Assembly: GCA_036375165.1 (NCBI GenBank)
Contig: DASUSI010000024.1
Span: 13,770-77,769 of the forward strand
Source: WHSM01 sp036375165
Lineage (GTDB): Bacteria; Actinomycetota; Actinomycetes; Mycobacteriales; Micromonosporaceae
DNA: 64,000 nt
Direction: 5' to 3'
Part shown: one piece after another, positions 33,833 through 42,215 of the stretch
Layout: each line of letters opens with the position of its first letter
Numbering within the stretch: the first letter of the stretch is position 1
The notes under the pieces: model-generated
The model's input: the letters and a program-made list of their open reading frames with translations, nothing else
Told to the model about the DNA's origin: nothing
The model's database searches: none
Position numbers and translations under genes: made by a program

Positions 33833-34714
33833 GGTCGAAACTGGCGGGGCCCACTCGGCCCACTCCGGAACCTGGAAGTCGTGAACCTCGGTCATTGGTC
33901 GGATCGCGGTCAGGGTGGCGTACCCCTCAGCGAGCCACGCCAGGTCTGTGCCGGGCTCATGGCGGAACCGGCTCTGCTCCACGGAGATCCGTACGAAGTC
34001 CTCCCCGGTCTCCGCGATCGCCATCTGGACCTGCCCGAAGCGGGCCAGCCTGGCCCGGCGCAGACCCCGGATCCGGTCCGGCGGCAGGTCCGGGACGTTG
34101 AGGTTGAGCACCGTACCGTCCGGTGCCTCTGCGAGCATCGGCAGCAGCCTGCTCACCAGCCCCGTCGCGGTGGCCCAGTTGCGGTCCTCGTGATCGGCTG
34201 CCGCCAGGCCAACGGTTTCCTCGTCGTCCGCATCGTCGTCCAGTTCGTCCGCCGTCGGGCCCGGGGCCGCATCGTCGTTGCCGAGCGACGAGAGCACATC
34301 CAGCGACACCGCCATCGCGGGACGCCCCTGGGCGGCGGCGGTGAGCGCCGCGCCCACCGTGCCGGAGTGCAGCACCGCGCGGCCGGCGTTGGCGCCCAGG
34401 TTGATACCGGACAACACCAGGTCCGGCGGCTGTCCGAAACTGGACAGCAGCGCCAGCACCACGACGTAGCTCGGTGACGCCGCCACGCCGTATGCCGCGA
34501 CATCGGCCAGTCCGTCCAAGGTGGTGCGCTCGATGATCACCCGGCCGTCGCTGGTGTACGCCCCCATGGCGGCACCGCTGCCGCTGGCCTCAATCAGCGG
34601 TGCGGCGACCACGACATCGAGACCGTGGGCTACGGCGGCTTCCGCCAGCCGCCGCAGTCCGGGGGCCGCGATGCCGTCGTCGTTGGTGATCAGCACGCGC
34701 CGTCGCTCGTTCAT
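33806..34714 (-). CDS. surE: SurE-type 5'/3'-nucleotidase
   Basis: 302 residues. 'RRVLITNDDGIAAPGLRRLAEA' is the N-terminal metal-binding signature, 'PLIEASGSGAAMG' and 'DLVLSGINLGANAGRAVLHSGTVGAA' are the other active-site blocks, and 'LNLNVPDLP' closes the fold. SurE hydrolyses nucleoside monophosphates with a divalent metal, in the cytoplasm, in stress survival. It has an acidic insertion (ADELDDDADDEETVG, ~155-170), and the last residues (GSWKRTAK) come from the hairpin repeat at the gene end. Confidence 0.88.
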   Translation of the reverse strand: MNERRRVLITNDDGIAAPGLRRLAEAAVAHGLDVVVAAPLIEASGSGAAMGAYTSDGRVIIERTTLDGLADVAAYGVAASPSYVVVLALLSSFGQPPDLVLSGINLGANAGRAVLHSGTVGAALTAAAQGRPAMAVSLDVLSSLGNDDAAPGPTADELDDDADDEETVGLAAADHEDRNWATATGLVSRLLPMLAEAPDGTVLNLNVPDLPPDRIRGLRRARLARFGQVQMAIAETGEDFVRISVEQSRFRHEPGTDLAWLAEGYATLTAIRPMTEVHDFQVPEWAEWAPPVSTGSWKRTAK

Positions 34715-34773
34715 GGTCTATCTATGACCCGATCCGGAAGTTTCAATCTTCAATCCGGACAAGTGGCCAGGAA

Positions 34774-35883
34774 TCAACTCGGGGGTACGCCGTCCTCCCT
34801 CGGGGGGTCGGCGGCGGCTTTCCGCTCGCGTTCCCGACCCAGTTCCACCAGTCGCAGGGTGTGCTCGCGCTGCCGTACCGCAACGACCGCGATCGCGAAG
34901 GTCACCAGTGGCACCGCCAGCAACGTGACAACCTCGCCCCAGCCCCGCACCCCCATGTCCTCGCCGCTGATGTCCGCTATGGACGGTTGCAATCGCCAGC
35001 CCTGGTTGATGCCGAACACGTCGTAGCCGATCACGATGAGGAGGACCAGGGTGGGCGCGACAAGCGCGAGGACCCGACGCCGGGTCCCGGCCTCCAGTCG
35101 GAACACCACGTAGCCGATGAACCCGACCGCCACCACGGCGAGCGGCAGGCTCCATGCGCTGAACCGGATCCCGGCGACCGGAATGACCTTGTAGTTCCCT
35201 TGCAGGTACTCCAGGTAGCTGGTTGCGGCGAGCAGCCCGGCGGCACCGACCAGGAGCCCGATCCGGCGCCAGCCGAGTTGCCGCCGTACGGATTGCCGCG
35301 CGGTCGGCACCCAGAGCGCGGCGACCGTGGTGATCCCGAGCGTCAACCACACCAGGCTGTACGGCGGGGTGATGGCAGCGGACTTGCCGACGACCCAGGC
35401 GAACCACACCCCGTCCCAAGCGACGAGTCCCAAGGCGACGGTCGCGGCGAGCAGCCGCCAGCCGACGACGGTGGCCACGATGGGGACCACCCACGCGGCC
35501 ACCGGCAGCACGGCGTACCAGAACTCGGCACCGTAGCCCGGGTGGTATCCCGGTCCGGCTCCCTCCGGAATCATCCACTGGTTCAGGAACGCGTACTCCA
35601 GGATCGAGTACGACCCTGCGACCAGCATGAGCAGCGAGCCGAGCAGGCCGAACACCGCAGCCGCGGGCGCCCAGCGTGGGTCGGTCAAATACCCGGCCGT
35701 GCCGCCGAGCCGTCGCCACAGTGCCGCCGAGACCAGGTTGACCGCCTCGCGTGGCCGTGGATACCGCTGGCCCGGGGATGTGCCCTCCATCAGCACTCCG
35801 ATCATCTCCTCCTGGTAGATGGCGCGGTGATCGGCGGGGTAGAGCGCCAGCAGGATCCGGTACCGGTGCTCCAAGGGGTTCAT
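34774..35883 (-). CDS. Multi-pass membrane protein co-encoded with PadR
   Basis: 369 residues, the ATG overlapping the PadR stop by 4 nt. The first ~80 residues ('MNPLEHRYRILLALYPADHRAIYQEEMIGVLMEG') are the soluble prefix seen in many PadR-linked actinobacterial membrane proteins. About eight hydrophobic helices follow (for example AAVFGLLGSLLMLVAGSYSIL, WYAVLPVAAWVVPIVATVVGW), then a charged tail. No transporter motif recognised. Likely the regulated target of the adjacent PadR repressor, with a role in envelope stress or drug response; this is inference. Confidence 0.7.
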   Translation of the reverse strand: MNPLEHRYRILLALYPADHRAIYQEEMIGVLMEGTSPGQRYPRPREAVNLVSAALWRRLGGTAGYLTDPRWAPAAAVFGLLGSLLMLVAGSYSILEYAFLNQWMIPEGAGPGYHPGYGAEFWYAVLPVAAWVVPIVATVVGWRLLAATVALGLVAWDGVWFAWVVGKSAAITPPYSLVWLTLGITTVAALWVPTARQSVRRQLGWRRIGLLVGAAGLLAATSYLEYLQGNYKVIPVAGIRFSAWSLPLAVVAVGFIGYVVFRLEAGTRRRVLALVAPTLVLLIVIGYDVFGINQGWRLQPSIADISGEDMGVRGWGEVVTLLAVPLVTFAIAVVAVRQREHTLRLVELGRERERKAAADPPREDGVPPS

Positions 35884-36221
35884 GCGGCACCTCCGCCAAG
35901 AGCCAGCTTGCGGAGCCGCGAGGCGGCCAGGTCGGCGCGTTTGCGTAGTCGTTCGGTCTCCCTGGCCAGGCGGGTGGCACCGAGCGCGGTGATCCGGTAG
36001 TAGCGGCGCAGTCTGGACTGCACCACTTCCTCGCGGTCCACTTCGATCAGTCCCTCGTTCCGGAGCCGTTCGAGCACTCCGTAGAGGGTGCCGGCCTGCA
36101 ACCGGACCTGGCCGTCGGAGATCCGTTGCACTTCCTGGATCACGGCGTACCCGTGTCGGGGCTCGTCCACCAGAGCGGTCAGCACCAGGAACGCCGGTTC
36201 CCGCATCGGAGCTTCAGTCAT
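35880..36221 (-). CDS. PadR-family transcriptional regulator
   Basis: 113 residues from ATG 36221. 'EPAFLVLTALVDEPRHGYAVIQEVQRISDGQVRLQAGTLYGVLERLRNEGLIEVDRE' is the PadR winged helix and 'RLRRYYRITALGATRLARE' its wing end. PadR proteins repress neighbouring membrane-protein genes and release DNA on ligand binding. Near-palindromic GTATATAC/ATATATAC sites lie 8-32 bp upstream of the ATG and are its probable operator, so autoregulation is likely. Same layout as the second PadR at 45784. Confidence 0.88.
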   Translation of the reverse strand: MTEAPMREPAFLVLTALVDEPRHGYAVIQEVQRISDGQVRLQAGTLYGVLERLRNEGLIEVDREEVVQSRLRRYYRITALGATRLARETERLRKRADLAASRLRKLALGGGAA

Positions 36222-36228
36222 GCCGTCA

Positions 36229-36253
36229 GTATATACATCTAGCCGATATATAC
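36229..36253. promoter_or_regulatory. AT-rich PadR operator candidate
   Basis: GTATATAC (a perfect palindrome, 36229-36236) and ATATATAC (36246-36253), centres 17 bp apart, directly upstream of the padR start in otherwise GC-rich DNA. Fits the ATGTAT/ATACAT style of PadR sites. Confidence 0.5.
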
Positions 36254-36456
36254 GCCGTACAGAAGTCAAAAGCCGGAACGAGGAAAACGGAAATGCCAAT
36301 GGCTCGACAACCAACGATCAGTTGAACGAGGAATCAACTGTCGGGCAGCGCCAGAGGCCGTCCGGTCCACGACGCGCGTCAAGGGCCCACAGCGGCCCAC
36401 AGAATCAGCGGAACGTTTCCGCTGGTAGAGCCGCTAATGCGAATCGATCGGGGAGA

Positions 36457-37548
36457 TCAGCAGGTGCGGATCACCGCACACCCGACCGCACCGTCCGCGC
36501 CCAGTGTGGTGACAAGTGACGGGCGGTTCGCGCCGTCCGGCTCGCGCTCCGCCATTGCCAGTACGCCCGCGACCTGGAACCCGCCGAGCGCGCTGAAACT
36601 GTTGCCGACCTGCTGCGACACCGCGACCCGACGTACCCCGGCACCGGCCGTGCCGAGCCCCCGGTCCACTCCGGACTGTTCGGCGGCGTCCAGTTCACCG
36701 TCGCCGCTCTGCGCCAGGCTGACCAGCCACAGCTTTGCGGGGTCGATGCCGGTACGGGTCAGCAGCGCCCGGATCGTGTCTGCCAGTCGCGCCGCACGGG
36801 TGTCCACGTCGGCGTCCCAGGCCACCGTGCCGAACTCGAAGTCCACCAGTTCCGCGAGCGGCTCCCCGGCACCTTCCCCACCGCGCAGCAGAAACATCAC
36901 ACAGCCCTCACCGAGCGGGGTGGCAGCCCCGGCGCGCAACTCGTCGGCCGCCCAACCGACCGGTGCGGAAAGCTCCTCCACGCTGCCGACCACAAGCGTC
37001 TCGGCGTAACCCCTGCGGATCATGCGGGCTGCGTACCGCAAAGCGTCCAGCCCGGTGGCGTGCCCGCCGGAGATCGTGCTGTTCAGCCCGCGCAGCCCGT
37101 GCCAGATGGCGGTGCGACCCGCCGGCCCGTTCATCACCGTGTTCGGGAACGCCGCCGGATCGACGAAGTACGGCTTGTCGCGGACGAACGTGTCCTTGAG
37201 GAAGTCGGTGATGCTGGCCAGGCTGCCGGTGCTGGTGCCGAGCACCAGTCCGACCGAGCCCCGGTCAGGGGCCGCCGCCACCGTGTCCTGGTCCAGCAGC
37301 ATCCCGCTTGTGGTGATCACCATCAGGGTCATCCGGTCCAGGGTGCGGATGCTCTTCCCGGCCAACAACCGGGCAGGTTCGAAGTCCGCGACCGGATAGC
37401 CCGACGGCGGCGGGCCGGACGGGTCCGCATCGGGAAGCCTCCCGGACTCCCCCGCGCACAGACCGTTCACAAAGGACTGCCGTCCCACCCCGAACGGCGA
37501 AAGCGCCGACCATCCGGTGACGTACGGTCCGGTAGTGCGTACCGCCAT
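36457..37548 (-). CDS. Ketosynthase-like chain-length-factor homologue (KSbeta), active Cys lost
   Basis: 363 residues from ATG 37548 (GGGGGAGGG). KS fold: 'YVTGWSALSPFGVGRQSFVNG' at the N-terminus, 'LNSTISGGHATGLDALRYAARMI' where active KS have TACxxG, and 'VSLAQSGDGELDAAEQ' where active KS have HGTGT. The catalytic Cys and His are thus both replaced (SGG, SGDGE), as in chain-length factors that dimerise with a true KS. It is divergent from the ACP/KS operon and is probably the partner of the KS at 37988, setting chain length or stabilising it. The intergenic stretch of 177 nt holds both promoters. Confidence 0.85.
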   Translation of the reverse strand: MAVRTTGPYVTGWSALSPFGVGRQSFVNGLCAGESGRLPDADPSGPPPSGYPVADFEPARLLAGKSIRTLDRMTLMVITTSGMLLDQDTVAAAPDRGSVGLVLGTSTGSLASITDFLKDTFVRDKPYFVDPAAFPNTVMNGPAGRTAIWHGLRGLNSTISGGHATGLDALRYAARMIRRGYAETLVVGSVEELSAPVGWAADELRAGAATPLGEGCVMFLLRGGEGAGEPLAELVDFEFGTVAWDADVDTRAARLADTIRALLTRTGIDPAKLWLVSLAQSGDGELDAAEQSGVDRGLGTAGAGVRRVAVSQQVGNSFSALGGFQVAGVLAMAEREPDGANRPSLVTTLGADGAVGCAVIRTC

Positions 37549-37725
37549 ATCACCCTCCCCCTTCAGCCCGCTCACGCGACGTGTCGCCGAGTACCGGACC
37601 CTAGAGTATTGGCAGGTCTGGCGATGACAGACGCGTCCACACAGGCTAAATTGTCACCCGGCCGTTCTCAGCGGCCTGGCCACGAATTCCGGTCCGTGTC
37701 CCTCTACAGTCGGGGGTGTAACTTC

Positions 37726-37983
37726 ATGCCAGTCCTTGCAGAAGCGCACAAGGAGCAAATCGTCTCGCTGGTGTCGGAAATCCTGGAGATCGACACCGAA
37801 GCGATGTCTGACACCAGTCGCTTCAAAGAGGACCATGGCGCCGATTCCCTGCGCGCGATCGAGATCCTCGCCGCGCTGGAACGCGGCTTCAACATCGAGA
37901 TCGACCAGGCGGAACTCTCCCGAATGGTGAACCTTCAGGGCATCTACGACGTAGTCGCCGAGGCCCACGCCCGGAGAGGCTGA
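37726..37983 (+). CDS. Acyl carrier protein 1
   Basis: 85 residues from ATG 37726 (CGGGGGTGTAACTTC). The phosphopantetheine site is the Ser of 'GADSLRAIEILAALERGFNIEI', with helix I 'EAHKEQIVSLVSEILEIDTEAMSDTSRF'. It carries the growing chain as a thioester on the arm. It is first in a tightly packed operon with two KS genes (4 nt to the next start), so it is the natural carrier for them. The modifying phosphopantetheinyl transferase is not in this cluster. Confidence 0.92.
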   Translation: MPVLAEAHKEQIVSLVSEILEIDTEAMSDTSRFKEDHGADSLRAIEILAALERGFNIEIDQAELSRMVNLQGIYDVVAEAHARRG

Positions 37984-37987
37984 CCGG

Positions 37988-39223
37988 GTGGCGCCAGTCG
38001 CCAACGCACCCGCAGACTCCCGCGTCGTCGTCACCGGACTGGGCCCGGTCACCAGCATCGGCATTGGTGCCGACGACTTCGCCGCCGGGCTGTCCGCCGG
38101 GGCCAGTGGCGTGTCACCGATCTCGATGTTCGACACCTCGGGGTTCGCCTACGCGAACGGATGCGAGGTACGGGGTTTCCAGCCGTCCTTCGAGCGACTG
38201 GACACCAGCCGGCTCGGCCGCGCCTCACAGTTCTCGGTGACGGCCGCCGGGCTGGCGCTGCGTGACGCCGGGGTGGACCCCGGCGAGCTGGCCGGCCGGC
38301 GCGGAGTGGTGTCGGTAGGCACCACGGACGGCGAGTCCCAGGACCTCGACCAGCTCACCGAAATGTCGGTCCGAAAAGGACCCGACCATTTGCCGGCCCG
38401 GGTGCTCTCGCGGGTCCCGGCGAGCTGGTTGTCCATGTGGATCGCGCAGGAGTACCGGTTGGGGTCGGTCGAGGCGGTCACCCTGCCCACCGCCTGCGCA
38501 GCCGGCAACTACGCCATCGGGTACGCGTACGACGTGCTGCGGCTCGGCGAAGCCGACTTCGCGCTCTGCGGCGGGGCGGACGCGATGTGTCGCAAGACCT
38601 TCGCGGGCTTCTACCGGCTCGGCACCATCGCACCCGAGGTGTGCCAGCCGTTCGACGCCGACCGCAGGGGCATCCTGACCGGTGAGGGCGCCGGGATGCT
38701 GTTCCTGGAGACATTGGACAGCGCCCAGCGACGCGGTGCCCACGTCTACGCCGAGATCCTCGGGTACGGCATGACCTGCGACGCCAACCACCCGGTGGCC
38801 CCGGACCGGGCCAGCATCGCGGCGTGCATACGCCGGGCACACCACAACGCCGGAGTGGCCCCGGAGGAGATCGACCTGATCTCCGCCCACGGCACCGGCA
38901 CCAAGGCCAACGACGTCACCGAGGCGCACGCGATCCGGGAAGTGTTCGGGGAGGCCGCGCCACCCACCGTGTCGATCAAGTCGATGATCGGGCACACCAT
39001 GGGTGCTGCCAGCGCACTCGCGGCGATCGGCTGCTCCCTGGCGATCGACCGGGGCTTCATCCCGCCCACCATCAACCACAAGAACACCGACCCCGATGTG
39101 GCGCTGGACTGCGTACCCAACCAGGCACGTCCAGCCGAACTGCGGATCGTGCAGAACAACGCGTTCGCCTTCGGCGGCAACAACGCGATCCTGATTCTGG
39201 CCAAACCGGACGGGGTGCGATGA
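37988..39223 (+). CDS. Type II ketosynthase (KSalpha, FabF-like)
   Basis: 411 residues, GTG start 4 nt after the ACP stop. Active site 'TLPTACAAGNYAIGYAYD' (Cys ~170), 'ISAHGTGTKANDVTEAHAI' and 'KSMIGHTMGAASALAAIG' supply the Cys-His-His triad, and 'NNAFAFGGNNAILILAK' is the C-terminal loop. It extends the chain by decarboxylative condensation with malonyl-ACP. Its closest role is as KSalpha with the divergent KSbeta at 36457 and ACP 1. The stop overlaps the fused KS-CLF gene (ATGA). Confidence 0.92.
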   Translation: MAPVANAPADSRVVVTGLGPVTSIGIGADDFAAGLSAGASGVSPISMFDTSGFAYANGCEVRGFQPSFERLDTSRLGRASQFSVTAAGLALRDAGVDPGELAGRRGVVSVGTTDGESQDLDQLTEMSVRKGPDHLPARVLSRVPASWLSMWIAQEYRLGSVEAVTLPTACAAGNYAIGYAYDVLRLGEADFALCGGADAMCRKTFAGFYRLGTIAPEVCQPFDADRRGILTGEGAGMLFLETLDSAQRRGAHVYAEILGYGMTCDANHPVAPDRASIAACIRRAHHNAGVAPEEIDLISAHGTGTKANDVTEAHAIREVFGEAAPPTVSIKSMIGHTMGAASALAAIGCSLAIDRGFIPPTINHKNTDPDVALDCVPNQARPAELRIVQNNAFAFGGNNAILILAKPDGVR

Positions 39224-41421
39224 CCTGGGCCATCACGGGGGCGGGGCTGGTCAGCAGCCTCGGAGGCAACGTCGCCAGCTCGTTCGAGGCGTACCTCGCG
39301 GGCCAGACCAGCGTGCATCCGCTCCGGGCGTTCGACTCCTCCAAGTACCGGGTCCGGGTCGCGTACGAAATGGACGACCGACCCGACGGCACCACCGACG
39401 TCCCGGGTCGGGCCGGCCGCTGGCTGGTCGGGTCGGTACGCCAGGCCCTCACCCAGGCGGGACTGGGCGAGCGGACGGACCGCGCCGGACTCAGGATCCC
39501 GGTGCTGGTCGGCACCGGTCTCGCGGAGCAGCGTTCGCTGGAACTCTGGCAGACCGCCGGAGCCGACATCGGCCTGGACGACCTGCACTTCGCTGGCGTG
39601 GTGGCACGGGAGACCGGGCTCAGGCACACCGTCACGATCGTCAACGCGTGCGCCGCCGGCCTGTACGCGCTGGCTGTCGCCACCGACCTGCTGTCCCTCG
39701 GCGAGGCGGACGCGGTGGTGGTGGCCGGCACCGAAGCGCTCAGCGAGACCATGTTCGGCCTGCTGGACCGGGTGAACATGCGACCGCCCTCGGAGGTGCG
39801 CCCGTTTGACGCGGACCGCCTGGGCGTGATCATGGGCGAGGGTGCCGCGGCCGTGGTGGTCGAGCCGGTGGACCGGGTACAGAACCGGGGTGCCGCTGCC
39901 CTGGCGATGCTGCGGGGGGTCGGCACGAGTTGCGACGCGCACCACGTGACCGCGCCGCTGCGCGAGGGTGTCAGTCGGGCGTTCCAGGACGCACACCGGC
40001 GAGCCGGGGTGGGCCCGGACCAGATCGACCTGGTGATGGCGCACGGCACCGGGACCCTGCTGAACGACCTCACCGAGGCCCAGGTGCTGGGTGACGTGTT
40101 CGGTGACGTGTCGCGGCGGCCCCTGGTCACCGCGCTGAAATCGCTGATCGGGCACACCTCCGGACCCTCTGGACTGATGAGCCTGGTCACCGCGATCGAG
40201 GCGCTGCACAGCGGGCGGGTGCCGCCCACCCGCAACCACGCCACCCCGATCGACGAGATCCGCGACTTCCAGGTGGTCACCGGGGAGGCGTACCAGGGGT
40301 CGCTGCGTACCGCGCAGGTCAACGCCTTCGGGTTCGGGGGTGTCAACGCGGTGTCGGTGCTGGACCGGGCGGACCGCGCCGTCCCGGCAGACCAGACCAT
40401 CCCGGCAGACCAGACCATCCCGGCGGACCGGGCCGTCGCGGTCACCGGAGTCGGCACCGAGATCCCCGGAGTGGCGTCGCTGGCCGACCTGCTGGCACTC
40501 GCCGAGACCGGTGCGCCGTTGCCGGCCCGCGAATTCGACCCCGCGGCGGTGCTGGGACGGCGGGGCCTGCGGTACAAGGACCGCGCCACGCTGCTGGGCC
40601 TGTGCGCCGCCAAGCGGGCGCTGGACGCCGCCGGCCGGTCCGAACTGCCCGAGGAGGCCGACGAGTCCTTCGGCATCGTGGTCGCCACCGAACTGGCGCT
40701 CGCCGACACGGTGTGCCGGGTGGTGGCGACCATTCACTCCGGGGGTGTCCCGGAGACCAGCCCGATGGACCTGCCCAATGCCTCGGGCAACGCGGCAGCG
40801 GCACACATCGGGATCTGGTTCAGGCTGGCAGGACTCGCCCTCACCCTCTCCTCCGGACCCACGTCCGGGGTTGACGCGCTCTACCACGCCGCCACCGCGA
40901 TCCGGGCCGGCCGTGCCGACCGGATGCTGGTGATCGGCGTGGAACCCGGCGAGGAGGTGGCGCTGCGGCTGCTGCGGGACACCGCCCGCCGGCACGGCGA
41001 GGACCCGGACTCAGTGCGGGCCTTCGACGGAGCCGGCGCGGTGATCCTGGAGGCGGCGGACCTGGCGCGGTCACGCGGCGTCACGCCGCTCGGCTACGTC
41101 GGCGACTACGCCCGCCACACCTGGCTGGATGACGCTCCGGCCACCGACGGACTGTGGGCGCTGCCCTGCCTGGGACACAGCGGGGCGGAGCGGGAAGCCG
41201 ACGCCGCCGTACGACTCCGGGACCTGAAGCCGGACCACGTACTCAGGCTCAGTCCGAGCCTCGGTGAGGCGTCGGCGGCGTACGGCGTGTTGCAGTACGC
41301 CGCCGCCGCGACCCGGATGGCCGCCGGTGGCCCGGACGCGGTGGTCAGCGCGGGCGGCTGCTGGCGCGGCGATTACGCGAGTCTCGGCCTGCGGCGCGAC
41401 CCGTCGGAGGTACCCGCGTGA
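39220..41421 (+). CDS. Fused ketosynthase-chain length factor (KS-CLF) protein
   Basis: 733 residues from the ATG overlapping the previous stop; an earlier in-frame ATG at 38824 lies inside the upstream KS and is not used. Domain 1 (~1-385): complete KS with 'TIVNACAAGLYALAVATD' (Cys ~144), 'MAHGTGTLLNDLTEAQ' (His ~275), 'KSLIGHTSG' and 'NAFGFGGVNAVSV'. Linker ~385-407 is a repeat (PADQTI twice, then PADRAV). Domain 2 (~408-733): a degenerate KS with 'TLSSGPTSGVDALYHAA' at the active site (no Cys) and no HGTGT, so CLF-like. KS and CLF are normally two subunits; here they are fixed one-to-one. The GTG of the next gene overlaps its stop. Confidence 0.85.
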   Translation: MTWAITGAGLVSSLGGNVASSFEAYLAGQTSVHPLRAFDSSKYRVRVAYEMDDRPDGTTDVPGRAGRWLVGSVRQALTQAGLGERTDRAGLRIPVLVGTGLAEQRSLELWQTAGADIGLDDLHFAGVVARETGLRHTVTIVNACAAGLYALAVATDLLSLGEADAVVVAGTEALSETMFGLLDRVNMRPPSEVRPFDADRLGVIMGEGAAAVVVEPVDRVQNRGAAALAMLRGVGTSCDAHHVTAPLREGVSRAFQDAHRRAGVGPDQIDLVMAHGTGTLLNDLTEAQVLGDVFGDVSRRPLVTALKSLIGHTSGPSGLMSLVTAIEALHSGRVPPTRNHATPIDEIRDFQVVTGEAYQGSLRTAQVNAFGFGGVNAVSVLDRADRAVPADQTIPADQTIPADRAVAVTGVGTEIPGVASLADLLALAETGAPLPAREFDPAAVLGRRGLRYKDRATLLGLCAAKRALDAAGRSELPEEADESFGIVVATELALADTVCRVVATIHSGGVPETSPMDLPNASGNAAAAHIGIWFRLAGLALTLSSGPTSGVDALYHAATAIRAGRADRMLVIGVEPGEEVALRLLRDTARRHGEDPDSVRAFDGAGAVILEAADLARSRGVTPLGYVGDYARHTWLDDAPATDGLWALPCLGHSGAEREADAAVRLRDLKPDHVLRLSPSLGEASAAYGVLQYAAAATRMAAGGPDAVVSAGGCWRGDYASLGLRRDPSEVPA

Positions 41422-42215
41422 CCGGTGGCGTGACCGTGGACGTACGGCCGGCGCAGGACTCCCCCGCGATCCGGATGGCGCTACTGCACGGGCTGGGATC
41501 CAGCGTCACGGTGTGGGACCCGTTGCGTTCGGCGCTGCCGTCCGATGTGGAGAGCTGGGCGTTCGCCTTTCCGTGGGACTCCGGCCAAGGGCCCGGATGG
41601 GCCATGGAACCGGACACCCGGGTCTGGCTGGAACACGCCTGGGCGGCGGCGCCCGGACGGCCGGACATCGTGGTGGCGCACTCGTTCGGGGCAAACGTCC
41701 TGCTCGACTGGGTGAGCAGGCAGGGCACCGCCGGCTGCCGGGGCGTGGTGCTGATGTCCCCGTTCTATCGGCCGGACCCGGACATGTTCGACTGGGCCGC
41801 GATCAAGCACTATCTGAACGACTTCGAGGACCTGGTACGCGCTGGAATCCTGGCGCGCCTGAACGGTTCCCGCCCGGCGACCGACGTGCTCGAGGCGATG
41901 GTGTCGAAGGTTAGGGACCGGATCGGACCGTACGGGTGGATGCGGTTCTTCGACCTGTACACCCGTACCCCGCTGCTGGATCTGTCCGCGGTGGACGTGC
42001 CGTGCCTGGTACTCGGCGGCGGCCATGACACCGCCGCGTACCCGCACGACGTGCGCGGCCTGGCCGACGCGCTGCCCGACGCCGTGGCGCACATCCTGCC
42101 CGACTCCGGGCACTTCTCGATGATCGACAACACCGCACGGGTGGCCGACTTGCTGCGGGGATTCCTGCACCGGCTCGGTGATCCCACCGCAGCGGCGAAG
42201 GGAGCAGTCATATGA
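41418..42215 (+). CDS. Alpha/beta hydrolase in the polyketide operon
   Basis: 265 residues from the GTG overlapping the KS-CLF stop (GTGA). 'MALLHGLGSSVTVWD' gives the oxyanion-hole HG, 'DIVVAHSFGANVLLDWV' the nucleophile elbow (Ser), and 'PDSGHFSMID' the catalytic His. The acid is probably in 'GGGHDTAAYPHD'. It could release the product from the ACP as a thioesterase, or hydrolyse an ester or amide. The next gene's ATG overlaps its stop, so it belongs firmly to the operon. Confidence 0.82.
   Translation: MTGGVTVDVRPAQDSPAIRMALLHGLGSSVTVWDPLRSALPSDVESWAFAFPWDSGQGPGWAMEPDTRVWLEHAWAAAPGRPDIVVAHSFGANVLLDWVSRQGTAGCRGVVLMSPFYRPDPDMFDWAAIKHYLNDFEDLVRAGILARLNGSRPATDVLEAMVSKVRDRIGPYGWMRFFDLYTRTPLLDLSAVDVPCLVLGGGHDTAAYPHDVRGLADALPDAVAHILPDSGHFSMIDNTARVADLLRGFLHRLGDPTAAAKGAVI

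Noticed and set aside
38824..39219. N-terminal extension of the fused KS-CLF reading frame (865-aa version)
   Set aside because: It lies wholly inside the upstream KS gene in another frame, has no ribosome site and no domain; the ATG overlapping the KS stop at 39220 is the natural start.
38746..40995. 749-aa minus-strand open frame
   Set aside because: Antisense shadow of the KS and KS-CLF genes; no start signal or domain.
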